Source: a bacterium
GTDB taxonomy: Bacteria > Calditrichota > Calditrichia > RBG-13-44-9
NCBI GenBank assembly: GCA_020350205.1
Contig: CP070707.1
Coordinates: 3,838,251-3,871,124, forward strand
Length of the DNA: 32,874 nt
Reading direction: 5' to 3'
The stretch's first letter is position 1, and every line of letters starts with the position of its first letter. Shown here one piece after another: positions 26,219 to 32,874 of this stretch. Made by a program: the position numbers and the translations under genes. The notes under the pieces are model-generated. The model was given only the letters and a program-made list of their open reading frames with translations. It searched no databases and was not told the DNA's origin.

Positions 26219-27016
26219 TTACCTGAACAGTGCCATGATGCCGGCCACGAACATGGCAACGAAAATAAAGGTTTTAATTTTTTCCTCCGCAAGATTTTTG
26301 AGTAAATGAATACCAATGTAAGCCCCAATCATCATTCCCGGTGTTACAACCAGAGCGATTGCATAATTTATGTGACCCAGCAAAGCATGTTCGGCTGTTC
26401 CGAACAGGGAGGTGATTAAAATCATAAACAGAGAAGTACCTACAGCTACTTTGGGAGCCAGCAGCACTCCAACAATCAGCACCGGCGTGTTTAAGAAGCC
26501 GCCACCAATACCCAGTAATCCGCTGAAAAATCCCGCCACAATCCCTAAAATGACCAATGACGGGATACTGCATCTTGCGTCCTGAGCAGTTTTACAGGCA
26601 ATAAAAGGAGGAATTAAATTCATGGCATTAAAACCCCGGGCAATAAAATTATAAGGTGAGCCGGTTGGTATCCGCAGCGTGAGCATGAGATAAAAGACAA
26701 TAAAAACAAAAATTAACTTGAGAAGAAGATCTGGAAACAGATCGGTAAAAAATGCACCCCACAAGACGCCGATGATCGCCCCGCTTTCCATGACCAGACC
26801 TATTTTTAAATTTACATATCCATTCCGTAAATTTCCCCAAGTGGCTACCAAAGTATAAGGAATCATGGCGAATAACATAGTCCCAGCCACAAACTTGACT
26901 GGCAGGTCAAAGACGAGAATAAGAAAGGGGATCAACAGGAGTCCGCCGCCCAGACCTACACAGGCACTGGCAGCAGAGGTAATAATGGCAATCACAAATA
27001 TAACAACGTATTCCAC
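26219..27016 (-). CDS. TauE/SafE (TSUP) family permease
   Basis: A 265-residue inner-membrane protein with about eight membrane segments arranged as two repeats, each with the family's glycine signature: GLGGGLLLIPFLIL near residue 22 and GIGGGFLNTPVLIVG near 170. The TSUP family exports or imports sulfite, sulfoacetate or related organosulfur compounds, and other small anions; the substrate here is not known. The likely start is GTG at 27016 (MEYVVIFVIA), as the family begins directly with the first membrane segment; no good Shine-Dalgarno is visible. The next gene, 33 bases downstream, encodes the unrecognised Cys/His protein, and a link to sulfur handling is possible but only by position. 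Confidence 0.88.
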   Translation of the reverse strand: MEYVVIFVIAIITSAASACVGLGGGLLLIPFLILVFDLPVKFVAGTMLFAMIPYTLVATWGNLRNGYVNLKIGLVMESGAIIGVLWGAFFTDLFPDLLLKLIFVFIVFYLMLTLRIPTGSPYNFIARGFNAMNLIPPFIACKTAQDARCSIPSLVILGIVAGFFSGLLGIGGGFLNTPVLIVGVLLAPKVAVGTSLFMILITSLFGTAEHALLGHINYAIALVVTPGMMIGAYIGIHLLKNLAEEKIKTFIFVAMFVAGIMALFR

Positions 27017-27568
27017 AAGAATACCGAAAAAATTTAGCAGAAAGTTAGGGGATAAATTTTATGCAATTCAAGCGGTGTTTTTATTTTTGGAGAGATATCT
27101 CTTCTGCTCGACGGCAGAGATCCGGGTAGTAGTAAAGTTTCAGTTGAGGATAATTGTGGAATCGATATCCATCGTTTTCGGCTTGACATTTAATCTGGTA
27201 GATATAACAGGCTAATAAAACTTTTAGTTTATTATATAAAAAAACACCGGATAGATTAGATTATCTTCGATTCAGACAAAGAGTTATCGATGAGAAAATC
27301 CGTAAAAACTGCGGAATCGTTGATGATACTTACATACAAAAAACAAAGAATTATTTTGCATGATATTCTGAGTGAAGTGTCCGTCTGGCAGTCCTGTCTG
27401 CTTCCGGTGGGGGGATATGAAAGATCTTGCTCCAACACAATCGGGATTATTCTCCCGCACTAAATTATTAGTGCAGGATCAGAATGACACTCTTTTTTTA
27501 TCCTGATGTCAATAAATTCCACTGGTGATGCACAAGGATTATAAAATATATCTGAAAAAATTATGTTT
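27017..27568. other. Intergenic region with a short plus-strand frame and hairpin
   Basis: About 550 bases between the permease and the PLP enzyme, AT-rich in its first half. It contains a 57-residue plus-strand frame (27290-27463) with no ribosome site or recognisable family, whose stop codon lies in a perfect 18-base hairpin (listed separately). A TTGACA at 27183-27188 lacks a -10 box at proper spacing. No tRNA or riboswitch was recognised. Confidence 0.4.
27457..27474 (+). terminator. Perfect 7-bp hairpin followed by a T run
   Basis: GCACTAA and TTAGTGC pair perfectly around ATTA. About 23 bases later the plus strand has seven T, inside a CAGGAT...ATCCTG pair. It could end a short plus-strand transcript or reflect chance; the only plus-strand frame before it is unconvincing. 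Confidence 0.3.
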
Positions 27569-28753
27569 TTAATACTTTAATGCCTGATCTAAATCTGCAA
27601 TCAAGTCTTCGATCTTTTCAATTCCGACTGATAGTCGGAGCAGATTTTCTCTGACCCCAATTGATTCGCGCTCTGCCGGGGTGAGGTACACATGGGAAGT
27701 GGATGCCGGATGCGAAATAAGGCTGGCCACATCCCCCAAACTCACGGTAAACTGAATCAATTGTAATTTTTGCATAACTTTCTTGGCTCTCGAGAATCCT
27801 CCTTTTACCTCAAATGAAAGCATTCCGCTGAATTGCCGGAATTGCTTTTTATTAAATTTATATTGGGGATTGGAAGGCAATCCCGCATAATTCGCTTTGA
27901 GAATATTAGGATGTTTTTCCAGATGCTGGGCAATGCGAAATGCACTATTGCATTGCCTCTCCAGTCTTACACCCAGGGTTCTGACACCCCGTAAGAGCAG
28001 CCAGGCTATAAACGGGGAGATAATTCCCCCGAAATATCTTAATGCGGGGGAGATATTTTCAATTTCCTTATGAGAGGCGATAATTGCCCCTCCGGTCAAA
28101 TCCGAATGTCCTCCCAAATATTTGGTTGCACTGTGGATCACCACATCGGCACCGGAACGGAGCGGTTGAAATAAGGGTGGAGGTGTAAAGGTGTTATCTA
28201 CCAGCAGTTTACAATGGTGTTTGTGGGCAGTATCAGCCCATTGTCGGATATCTGAACTTACCAGAGTGGGATTTGCCAGGGGTTCCGTATAGAGCACCCG
28301 GGTATTATTTTTTATGGCGCCCTTTATTTCTGTAAAATCAGTTGGATTGACAAAGGTGGTTTCGATCCCCAGACGACCCATCTGTTCCTGAAAAAGATGA
28401 TAGGTGCCACCATATATGAGAGCTGAGGCAACCACATGGTCACCGGCTTTGCAATATGCCAGAATGGCGGCAGAAATGGCAGCCAGTCCCGAATTGAAGC
28501 TCAGTGCCGCATCCCCAGCTTCAATGTCCGCCAGTACCTCGTTCAGACTGTCGATAGTGGGATTACTATAACGGGAATAGATATATCCCTCCTTCTTTCC
28601 CACCAGAATATCCGTCCCTCCTTCCACATCTTCATAAAGATAATTACTGGTTTGAAATATGGGCGGATTGGGGGTCCGAACCCTGGAAAAATCTATTCCA
28701 CTTCCCCTATGAATGAGCCGGGATTGAATATCCCATTTTGAAGATTTTGACAT
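27569..28753 (-). CDS. PLP-dependent Cys/Met-metabolism enzyme (gamma-lyase / gamma-synthase family)
   Basis: A 394-residue cytoplasmic enzyme of the cystathionine gamma-synthase / methionine gamma-lyase family. The PLP lysine is K211 in HSATKYLGGHSD, with DNTFTPP before it (D186) and the phosphate-contacting YSRYSNPT (Y59, R61) and Y114 in IYGGTY. These positions match Pseudomonas methionine gamma-lyase closely, but its key Cys116 is Gly here, so dedicated methionine gamma-lyase activity is doubtful; cystathionine or homoserine-ester chemistry is as likely. C-terminal SLGDVASLISHPASTSH and RLSVGIEKIEDLI are typical. The frame opens to 28807, but AGAGGA precedes the ATG at 28753, so the shorter start is chosen. 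It lies 105 bases after the GWxTD gene and may share its transcript. No SAM riboswitch is seen upstream. Confidence 0.93.
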   Translation of the reverse strand: MSKSSKWDIQSRLIHRGSGIDFSRVRTPNPPIFQTSNYLYEDVEGGTDILVGKKEGYIYSRYSNPTIDSLNEVLADIEAGDAALSFNSGLAAISAAILAYCKAGDHVVASALIYGGTYHLFQEQMGRLGIETTFVNPTDFTEIKGAIKNNTRVLYTEPLANPTLVSSDIRQWADTAHKHHCKLLVDNTFTPPPLFQPLRSGADVVIHSATKYLGGHSDLTGGAIIASHKEIENISPALRYFGGIISPFIAWLLLRGVRTLGVRLERQCNSAFRIAQHLEKHPNILKANYAGLPSNPQYKFNKKQFRQFSGMLSFEVKGGFSRAKKVMQKLQLIQFTVSLGDVASLISHPASTSHVYLTPAERESIGVRENLLRLSVGIEKIEDLIADLDQALKY

Positions 28754-28758
28754 GATCG

Positions 28759-28764
28759 TCCTCT
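28759..28764 (-). promoter_or_regulatory. Ribosome binding site that fixes the PLP-enzyme start
   Basis: AGAGGA on the minus strand, five bases from the ATG at 28753. It removes 18 hydrophobic residues that would otherwise look like a membrane leader. Confidence 0.65.
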
Positions 28765-28858
28765 CAGTTAAAAAATGTCCCAGCAAAAGATAAGCGCTGA
28801 ATATCATCTGGAAAAGGTGAATTGTAATTTAGATGCGGTGTTGTATGAAAATGCACAA

Positions 28859-31150
28859 TCAATAGAGCGTCAGGTTGGTCTGGCGTTCGTCTTTCCAGCC
28901 GCTCATTTCATCTGAAATAGTAATGGTCAGCTGGTAGTCGCCGGTCTGGAGATCACTCACATCGAGTGCGATATACTCCCGGGAAAATTCACCCCAACTT
29001 TCCCGTTCGTTGAGAATTGATATCGAGGAGGATTTGTTTCCTCCCAGCAGGCCAAACAGATTGGTAAAGCCTTTCTTTTTAGGATTTTTATGTGTGAGAT
29101 TGTATTCGATTGAAAAGAGACTTTTCCCGTCAGCATTAGTTGTCAGATGATACACTTCCACATAGCTGTACATCAGTGATTCCCGGGGAAATCTGGCCGC
29201 CGGATTCGGCCGGATGTAGAGGCCGTTCTTGACAAATTTTGTGCTGTCTGAAGCATTCCGGATCTCGGTCGCAAGCTGAATATCGCTTAGATGTTTGGTT
29301 GAATCTGCATAGTCATCAATCCCAACTCTGAAGCGATATCCTCCCAGATAATCAACTTCCCGGGGCTCGACATGAAAGCCAACCAGGTAACTGTCCGGCA
29401 AGAGGGTGAATCGATATAAGTCCAAGTAAGCGGAATCCTGGCTAAGGGGAATTCTTAGTGAATCGTGAATTTGAATTATTTTATTTAGGTTTCTGTTAAT
29501 GACGACCATCCCGATATCATAGCGAATGTTTTCTTTTTCCGGGTGTGGAATTTTTTCAAATTTGCCAGGAGGAGGAACTTGATAGGATAATTCTACCAGA
29601 GTATTACCATTCATTCCCCTGAAGGTATGAATCGCCAAGGGTATATCAAGCGGTTTCAGATCTTCTTTCCAGCTGTGGCGGTCGGTGGTCAGCGCAAGTG
29701 TAATGGACGCCTGACTCAGATCTGCCATCTCCTGCTGGAATTGTAAAATTTCCAAAGGATCTGCACGGAGCAAACGGTAATAAATAGTGCCCCAGGTAAG
29801 CCGGTCCTCTAGCATTGACGGGCTGGTTAGGAACGGGGCAAAACGCCAATCATTGCCGGGTTTTCCAACAATAAAATGAAATGTCATTCTCGGATGAAAG
29901 GTACTCTGATAATATAACCAGGACTCATTTACCGGAATATTTTCTCCTACTGTTACTGCGGTTTCATTCGGCTTACCATGGCGGATATAAATCAAACCCT
30001 TGTCATTGAATTCTTCATTTAGCTTTAATGTAGGGGGGTATTCCAGATAATTCAGGGGATCAGGATCCATAAACCAGGTCCGAAAGCCATCGTATTCATA
30101 AAATTTTTCTGCTTCAATAAGCCGTTTGTAGTGCTCGACCAGGCGCACATTCCATTTGTTCGCGGGTAAAGGATTTCTTTTTATCCAGAAGGTTTGCATG
30201 AATTTTTTAATTGCAGAGAGAGTGTACAAAGAGAGATACAGCTGCCACTCTTCTTCTGTGAGCAGATATTTCAGATCTTCCATTACCAGGTCGGCATCAG
30301 CTTGATTCCTGATCTGATTTACCGCTGCCCAAAAACAGGAATCAGCCTCTTTAGACTGTCCTTTTTCTGTAAATATTCTTACCCGCGATAATAGCAGGGG
30401 AGATGTTGACAGTTCTGCCGGGTTCTGCACCAACTTTTGAAACAGGGAATCGGCTTTATCAACCTCGCCCTGCCGTCTCCACTTTTCTCCAAGTGCATAG
30501 TATGCATGTTTCCAGGAATGCTGTTCCGCCCATTCTTTAATCTCCTGTTCATCCCGGTAAGTTACAAAATATCTATAAAGACGGAATATTTTAACCTGAG
30601 GGACGGTTAATTCCGGTTTAAGCTCAATTTGCCGGTGGGCCAGGAAAAGCGCCTGTGGATATTTTTCCCGATACCGAAGCAGAAGAGCATTTTGATATAA
30701 AATATCTTCATAGAGTGAATCTATTTCCAAAGTTGTATCAAAGTAATCCTGAGCCTTATCCCAGTCCCTTTTCCGCAGTAGAGAAGCTTTATACTTTCCG
30801 GTTTCCCGATAGGCGATACCCAGATAGTATTTTGCCCATAGATTTCCGGAATCATATTCGGAAATTTTATGGCAATATTCTTTGAGTCTTCCCCAGTCTT
30901 CGCCTAAAAAAGCAATCCGTCCCAGCTGTTTAAGGGCAAGTGTGTCATAAGCATTCAATTTCAGAATATTTTCATAACTCTTCTTTGCCTTATCGAAATC
31001 ACCAGCTCTGAATAATGAATCACTTTTTTGTAGAAGAGAGTCTCGGCGGGTATGGACTCCTGGATCTTGGGGATAAGCAGCGCCCGAGAAATGGAATTGT
31101 AACAGAATCAATTGCGAAAAAAATAATATGATCAGTCTTATGGTATGCAT
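28859..31150 (-). CDS. TPR-containing GWxTD-domain exported protein
   Basis: A 763-residue exported protein. A signal peptide (residues 1-24) leads into tetratricopeptide-like repeats (LFRAGDFDKAKKSYENILKL near 46, AKYYLGIAYRETG near 109, ALGEKWRRQGEVDKADSLFQ near 225), then the GWxTD-type region at about 300-430: KFMQTFWIKRNPLPANKW, YKRLIEAEKFYEYDGF, GLIYIRHGKPNE and ESWLYYQ. The second half (about 480-760) is rich in beta-strands with repeated D-L-Y-RFTLLP, RFRVGIDDY and ALDVSDLQTGDYQLTITI parts, resembling Ig-like modules. GWxTD proteins occur in FCB and Acidobacteria-type genomes and have no established function. It is divergent from the TonB receptor gene and upstream of the PLP enzyme. 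Confidence 0.88.
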   Translation of the reverse strand: MHTIRLIILFFSQLILLQFHFSGAAYPQDPGVHTRRDSLLQKSDSLFRAGDFDKAKKSYENILKLNAYDTLALKQLGRIAFLGEDWGRLKEYCHKISEYDSGNLWAKYYLGIAYRETGKYKASLLRKRDWDKAQDYFDTTLEIDSLYEDILYQNALLLRYREKYPQALFLAHRQIELKPELTVPQVKIFRLYRYFVTYRDEQEIKEWAEQHSWKHAYYALGEKWRRQGEVDKADSLFQKLVQNPAELSTSPLLLSRVRIFTEKGQSKEADSCFWAAVNQIRNQADADLVMEDLKYLLTEEEWQLYLSLYTLSAIKKFMQTFWIKRNPLPANKWNVRLVEHYKRLIEAEKFYEYDGFRTWFMDPDPLNYLEYPPTLKLNEEFNDKGLIYIRHGKPNETAVTVGENIPVNESWLYYQSTFHPRMTFHFIVGKPGNDWRFAPFLTSPSMLEDRLTWGTIYYRLLRADPLEILQFQQEMADLSQASITLALTTDRHSWKEDLKPLDIPLAIHTFRGMNGNTLVELSYQVPPPGKFEKIPHPEKENIRYDIGMVVINRNLNKIIQIHDSLRIPLSQDSAYLDLYRFTLLPDSYLVGFHVEPREVDYLGGYRFRVGIDDYADSTKHLSDIQLATEIRNASDSTKFVKNGLYIRPNPAARFPRESLMYSYVEVYHLTTNADGKSLFSIEYNLTHKNPKKKGFTNLFGLLGGNKSSSISILNERESWGEFSREYIALDVSDLQTGDYQLTITISDEMSGWKDERQTNLTLY

Positions 31151-31458
31151 CGTTTGGAATTAACAAAAAAACATGGTTTAGCGCAAGCACCTTTGCTGAC
31201 AATCAAGCAGGATGTCATAACAAGCACTTCAAAAAACCAAAGGGAGGTGTCCGTTAATTTTATTTGAATATTATTGAATATTAAATTTCATCTATTAAAT
31301 TTATACTCTTTTTTAAGGAATATTATTAAACAGGTGGTGATGATAAGAAAACAAAAGGAAGGAATTCCGAATCTTCATTATCAGATTTGGACAATTTTAT
31401 TTCAAGAAACTCTGTCATCAAACATCCGTTTATTAGGAAGCTAAAATCGAGAAAGTCA
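31151..31458. other. Divergent promoter region of the GWxTD and TonB-receptor genes
   Basis: About 308 very AT-rich bases between divergent genes. A direct repeat of TTGAATATTA (31264-31271 partial and 31274-31283) lies near the middle, with TATACT at 31302-31307, but spacing does not make a standard promoter. No coding frame or RNA was recognised. Confidence 0.4.
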
Positions 31459-32874
31459 ATGAAAAAAAGTTCTTACATCCTAATTTTTTTGATAAACATC
31501 TCCAACGCATTTGCAGGTGCCAGCATCAGCGGTTTCGTTACCGACAGTACAAGTGGTGAGGGTCTTATTGGTGCGAATGTCTATCTTGAAGATAATGGAA
31601 TAGGTATTTCCAGTAACCTGCAGGGATACTATGTCCTTCACCCGGTACCGGCCGGGGAGTATGTTCTCAAGGTATCGTATATCGGTTATAAAACCGTTTC
31701 AATGGACATCGATATCTCTCCAGATGAAAGAAAATTTTTGAATATCTCAATGCTCCCCGAAACCCTTGCGGGGGAAGAGGTCATCGTTATAGCAGAGGAA
31801 ATAGCACGCGACCGTGAAGTGAATCTTAGCCAGGTGGATCTCACAGTTCAAACGATTCGCCAGGCACCTCAACTGGCAGAGGCGGATCTGTTCAGAACGC
31901 TGCAGGCCTTGCCCGGTGTGGTAGCGGAATCGGACTTCAGCACCGGACTGGTAGTTCGTGGGGGAAACACCGATCAGAATCTGATTATGCTGGATGGAAT
32001 CACTGTCTATAATCCGGCCCATATGGGAGGCATCTTTTCCAACTTCCTGTTGGATGCCACCAAAGATGCCCAGTTTGTAAAAGGCGGCTTTCCGGCTGAA
32101 TTCGGAGGGAGAATGTCCTCTGTTTTAAATGTCATCAGTAAATCCGGAAACAATAAAAAATTCACCGGAAGTGTGGGCATCAGCCTGTTAAGCAGCCGCT
32201 TATCTCTGGAGTTGCCGGTAGGAAACGGTTCGCTGCTGCTGGCAGGGCGCAGAACCTATTTTGACAAAGTTCTGGCCCTTATGAACAAGGAATTTCCATA
32301 TTATTTTTACGATTTTCAGGGAAGCTTTTATCAGGATCTTTCGCCTTACGACCGCCTGACCATAAGCGGATATTTTGGTGATGATGTTTTGGACTGGAAT
32401 CAACTCAGTTTCAATCTTGACTGGGGAAACCGAACTATTTCGGGCAATTGGCAACATGTTTTTTCTCCCCAACTTTTTTCAAATTTTATGATCGCTGCCT
32501 CGAATTTTATAACCGATATTGAACTGGGGGGGGATCAGGGTGTAAATAGTAAGAATGACGTGAAGGACTACACCGTCAAAGGGGATCTGAGTTATATATT
32601 TTCATCCCGAAATACTCTGAAGTTTGGCTTCGAATATAAGAAACTCAGATTTGAATATCGCGATATTTATGACAACCGAACCTTGTTCCGATTACTTCAG
32701 CGACCCAGTGAAGTGGCGTTTTATGTGCAGGATGACTGGCAAATCAACAAACGATGGATTATAAAACCTGGTTTACGGCTCAGCTATTTTACCGAGGATA
32801 AAAACGAATTTTATCTGGAACCCCGGTTTGCCGTCAAATATAAATTGCGGGATGGGGAATACCTGACCTATGCC
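31459..32874 (+). CDS. TonB-dependent outer-membrane receptor with carboxypeptidase-like N-terminal domain (C-terminus cut by window edge)
   Basis: The plus strand is open for 472 codons from ATG at 31459 to the last base. The signal peptide ends at about A19 (NAFA). A carboxypeptidase-regulatory-like domain follows (SGFVTDSTSGEGLIGANVYL, GYYVLHPVPAGEYVLKVSYIGYK; about residues 21-105), then the plug: ADLFRTLQALPGVV, LVVRGGNTDQNLIMLDGITVYNP, GGFPAEFGGRMSSVLNVISKSG (about 150-245). From about residue 250 barrel strands begin (FYQDLSPYDRLTISGYFGDD, DWQINKRWIIKPGLRLSYF). Receptors of this make bind large or scarce substrates at the outer membrane and use TonB energy. No SusD-like gene is in view; it would have to lie beyond the edge. 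Eight G occur at 32526-32533. Frame intact. Confidence 0.93.
   Translation, partial: MKKSSYILIFLINISNAFAGASISGFVTDSTSGEGLIGANVYLEDNGIGISSNLQGYYVLHPVPAGEYVLKVSYIGYKTVSMDIDISPDERKFLNISMLPETLAGEEVIVIAEEIARDREVNLSQVDLTVQTIRQAPQLAEADLFRTLQALPGVVAESDFSTGLVVRGGNTDQNLIMLDGITVYNPAHMGGIFSNFLLDATKDAQFVKGGFPAEFGGRMSSVLNVISKSGNNKKFTGSVGISLLSSRLSLELPVGNGSLLLAGRRTYFDKVLALMNKEFPYYFYDFQGSFYQDLSPYDRLTISGYFGDDVLDWNQLSFNLDWGNRTISGNWQHVFSPQLFSNFMIAASNFITDIELGGDQGVNSKNDVKDYTVKGDLSYIFSSRNTLKFGFEYKKLRFEYRDIYDNRTLFRLLQRPSEVAFYVQDDWQINKRWIIKPGLRLSYFTEDKNEFYLEPRFAVKYKLRDGEYLTYA

Noticed and set aside
27183..27208. TTGACA with TATAAC downstream as a promoter
   Set aside because: Spacing is 14 bases, too short for a standard sigma-70 type promoter, and no supported plus-strand gene follows.
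32526..32533. Run of eight G in the TonB receptor, with seven-base G/C runs at 11064-11070 and 23093-23099, as phase-variation tracts
   Set aside because: Runs of seven or eight are near what chance gives in 33 kb; only the ten-base run in the kinase stands out.

Overview
The window looks like a chromosomal piece of a Gram-negative bacterium from the FCB side of the tree (Calditrichota, KSB1, Ignavibacteria or similar; not placed more precisely). Three secreted proteins end in the 'FPNPFNP(S/N)T' FlgD-like / type-IX-type C-terminal domain. The sensor kinase carries a two-component-regulator propeller and a Y_Y_Y domain. There are also a carboxypeptidase-regulatory-domain TonB receptor, a GWxTD-family protein and a DUF4412 protein. 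No rRNA, tRNA, CRISPR array, transposase, integrase or phage gene was seen. Almost every gene is on the minus strand; the exceptions are the DUF362 gene (4274-5419) and the TonB-dependent receptor that runs off the right end.

Layout. 1-3665: a NarL-type response regulator (cut by the left edge) just downstream of a 1072-residue extracytoplasmic-propeller histidine kinase that contains a run of ten G/C. 4274-5419: a Tat-exported DUF362 lipoprotein. 5524-10018: an SLC12-type cation-chloride/amino-acid transporter, a tiny lipoprotein, a YfiT/DinB-fold metal-dependent thiol transferase and a YcaQ-like DNA glycosylase. 10186-11495: a beta-barrel-like exported protein whose stop codon overlaps the start of a 46-residue lipoprotein gene. 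11818-16964: a three-gene run encoding a choice-of-anchor-B LVIVD-repeat protein, a c-type-heme/YVTN-propeller lipoprotein and a ten-repeat FG-GAP/VCBS protein. 17187-20579: a metallophosphoesterase, a double zinc-ribbon protein, LemA, and an HtpX/M48 protease with an added C-terminal zinc ribbon. 20702-24139: a large mosaic secreted protein. 24589-27016: a methionine-rich DUF4412 protein, an unrecognised Cys-rich protein and a TauE/SafE permease. 27569-31150: a PLP gamma-family (Cys/Met metabolism) enzyme behind a TPR/GWxTD protein. 31459 to the end: the TonB receptor.

How the genes may work together. Much of the coding capacity serves the envelope: secreted propellers with C-terminal sorting domains, lipoproteins, an OM barrel and a TonB receptor, a propeller-sensing two-component system, and an HtpX/LemA membrane quality-control cluster. 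The two most distinctive arrangements are the heme-propeller cassette at 11818-16964 and the zinc-ribbon/LemA/HtpX-zinc-ribbon cassette at 17187-19440. Two short lipoprotein genes (7904-8014 and 10186-10326) were found by reading the spaces between the larger genes. Several downstream regions carry strong GC-rich hairpins. No complete, clearly new defence or mobile system was found.
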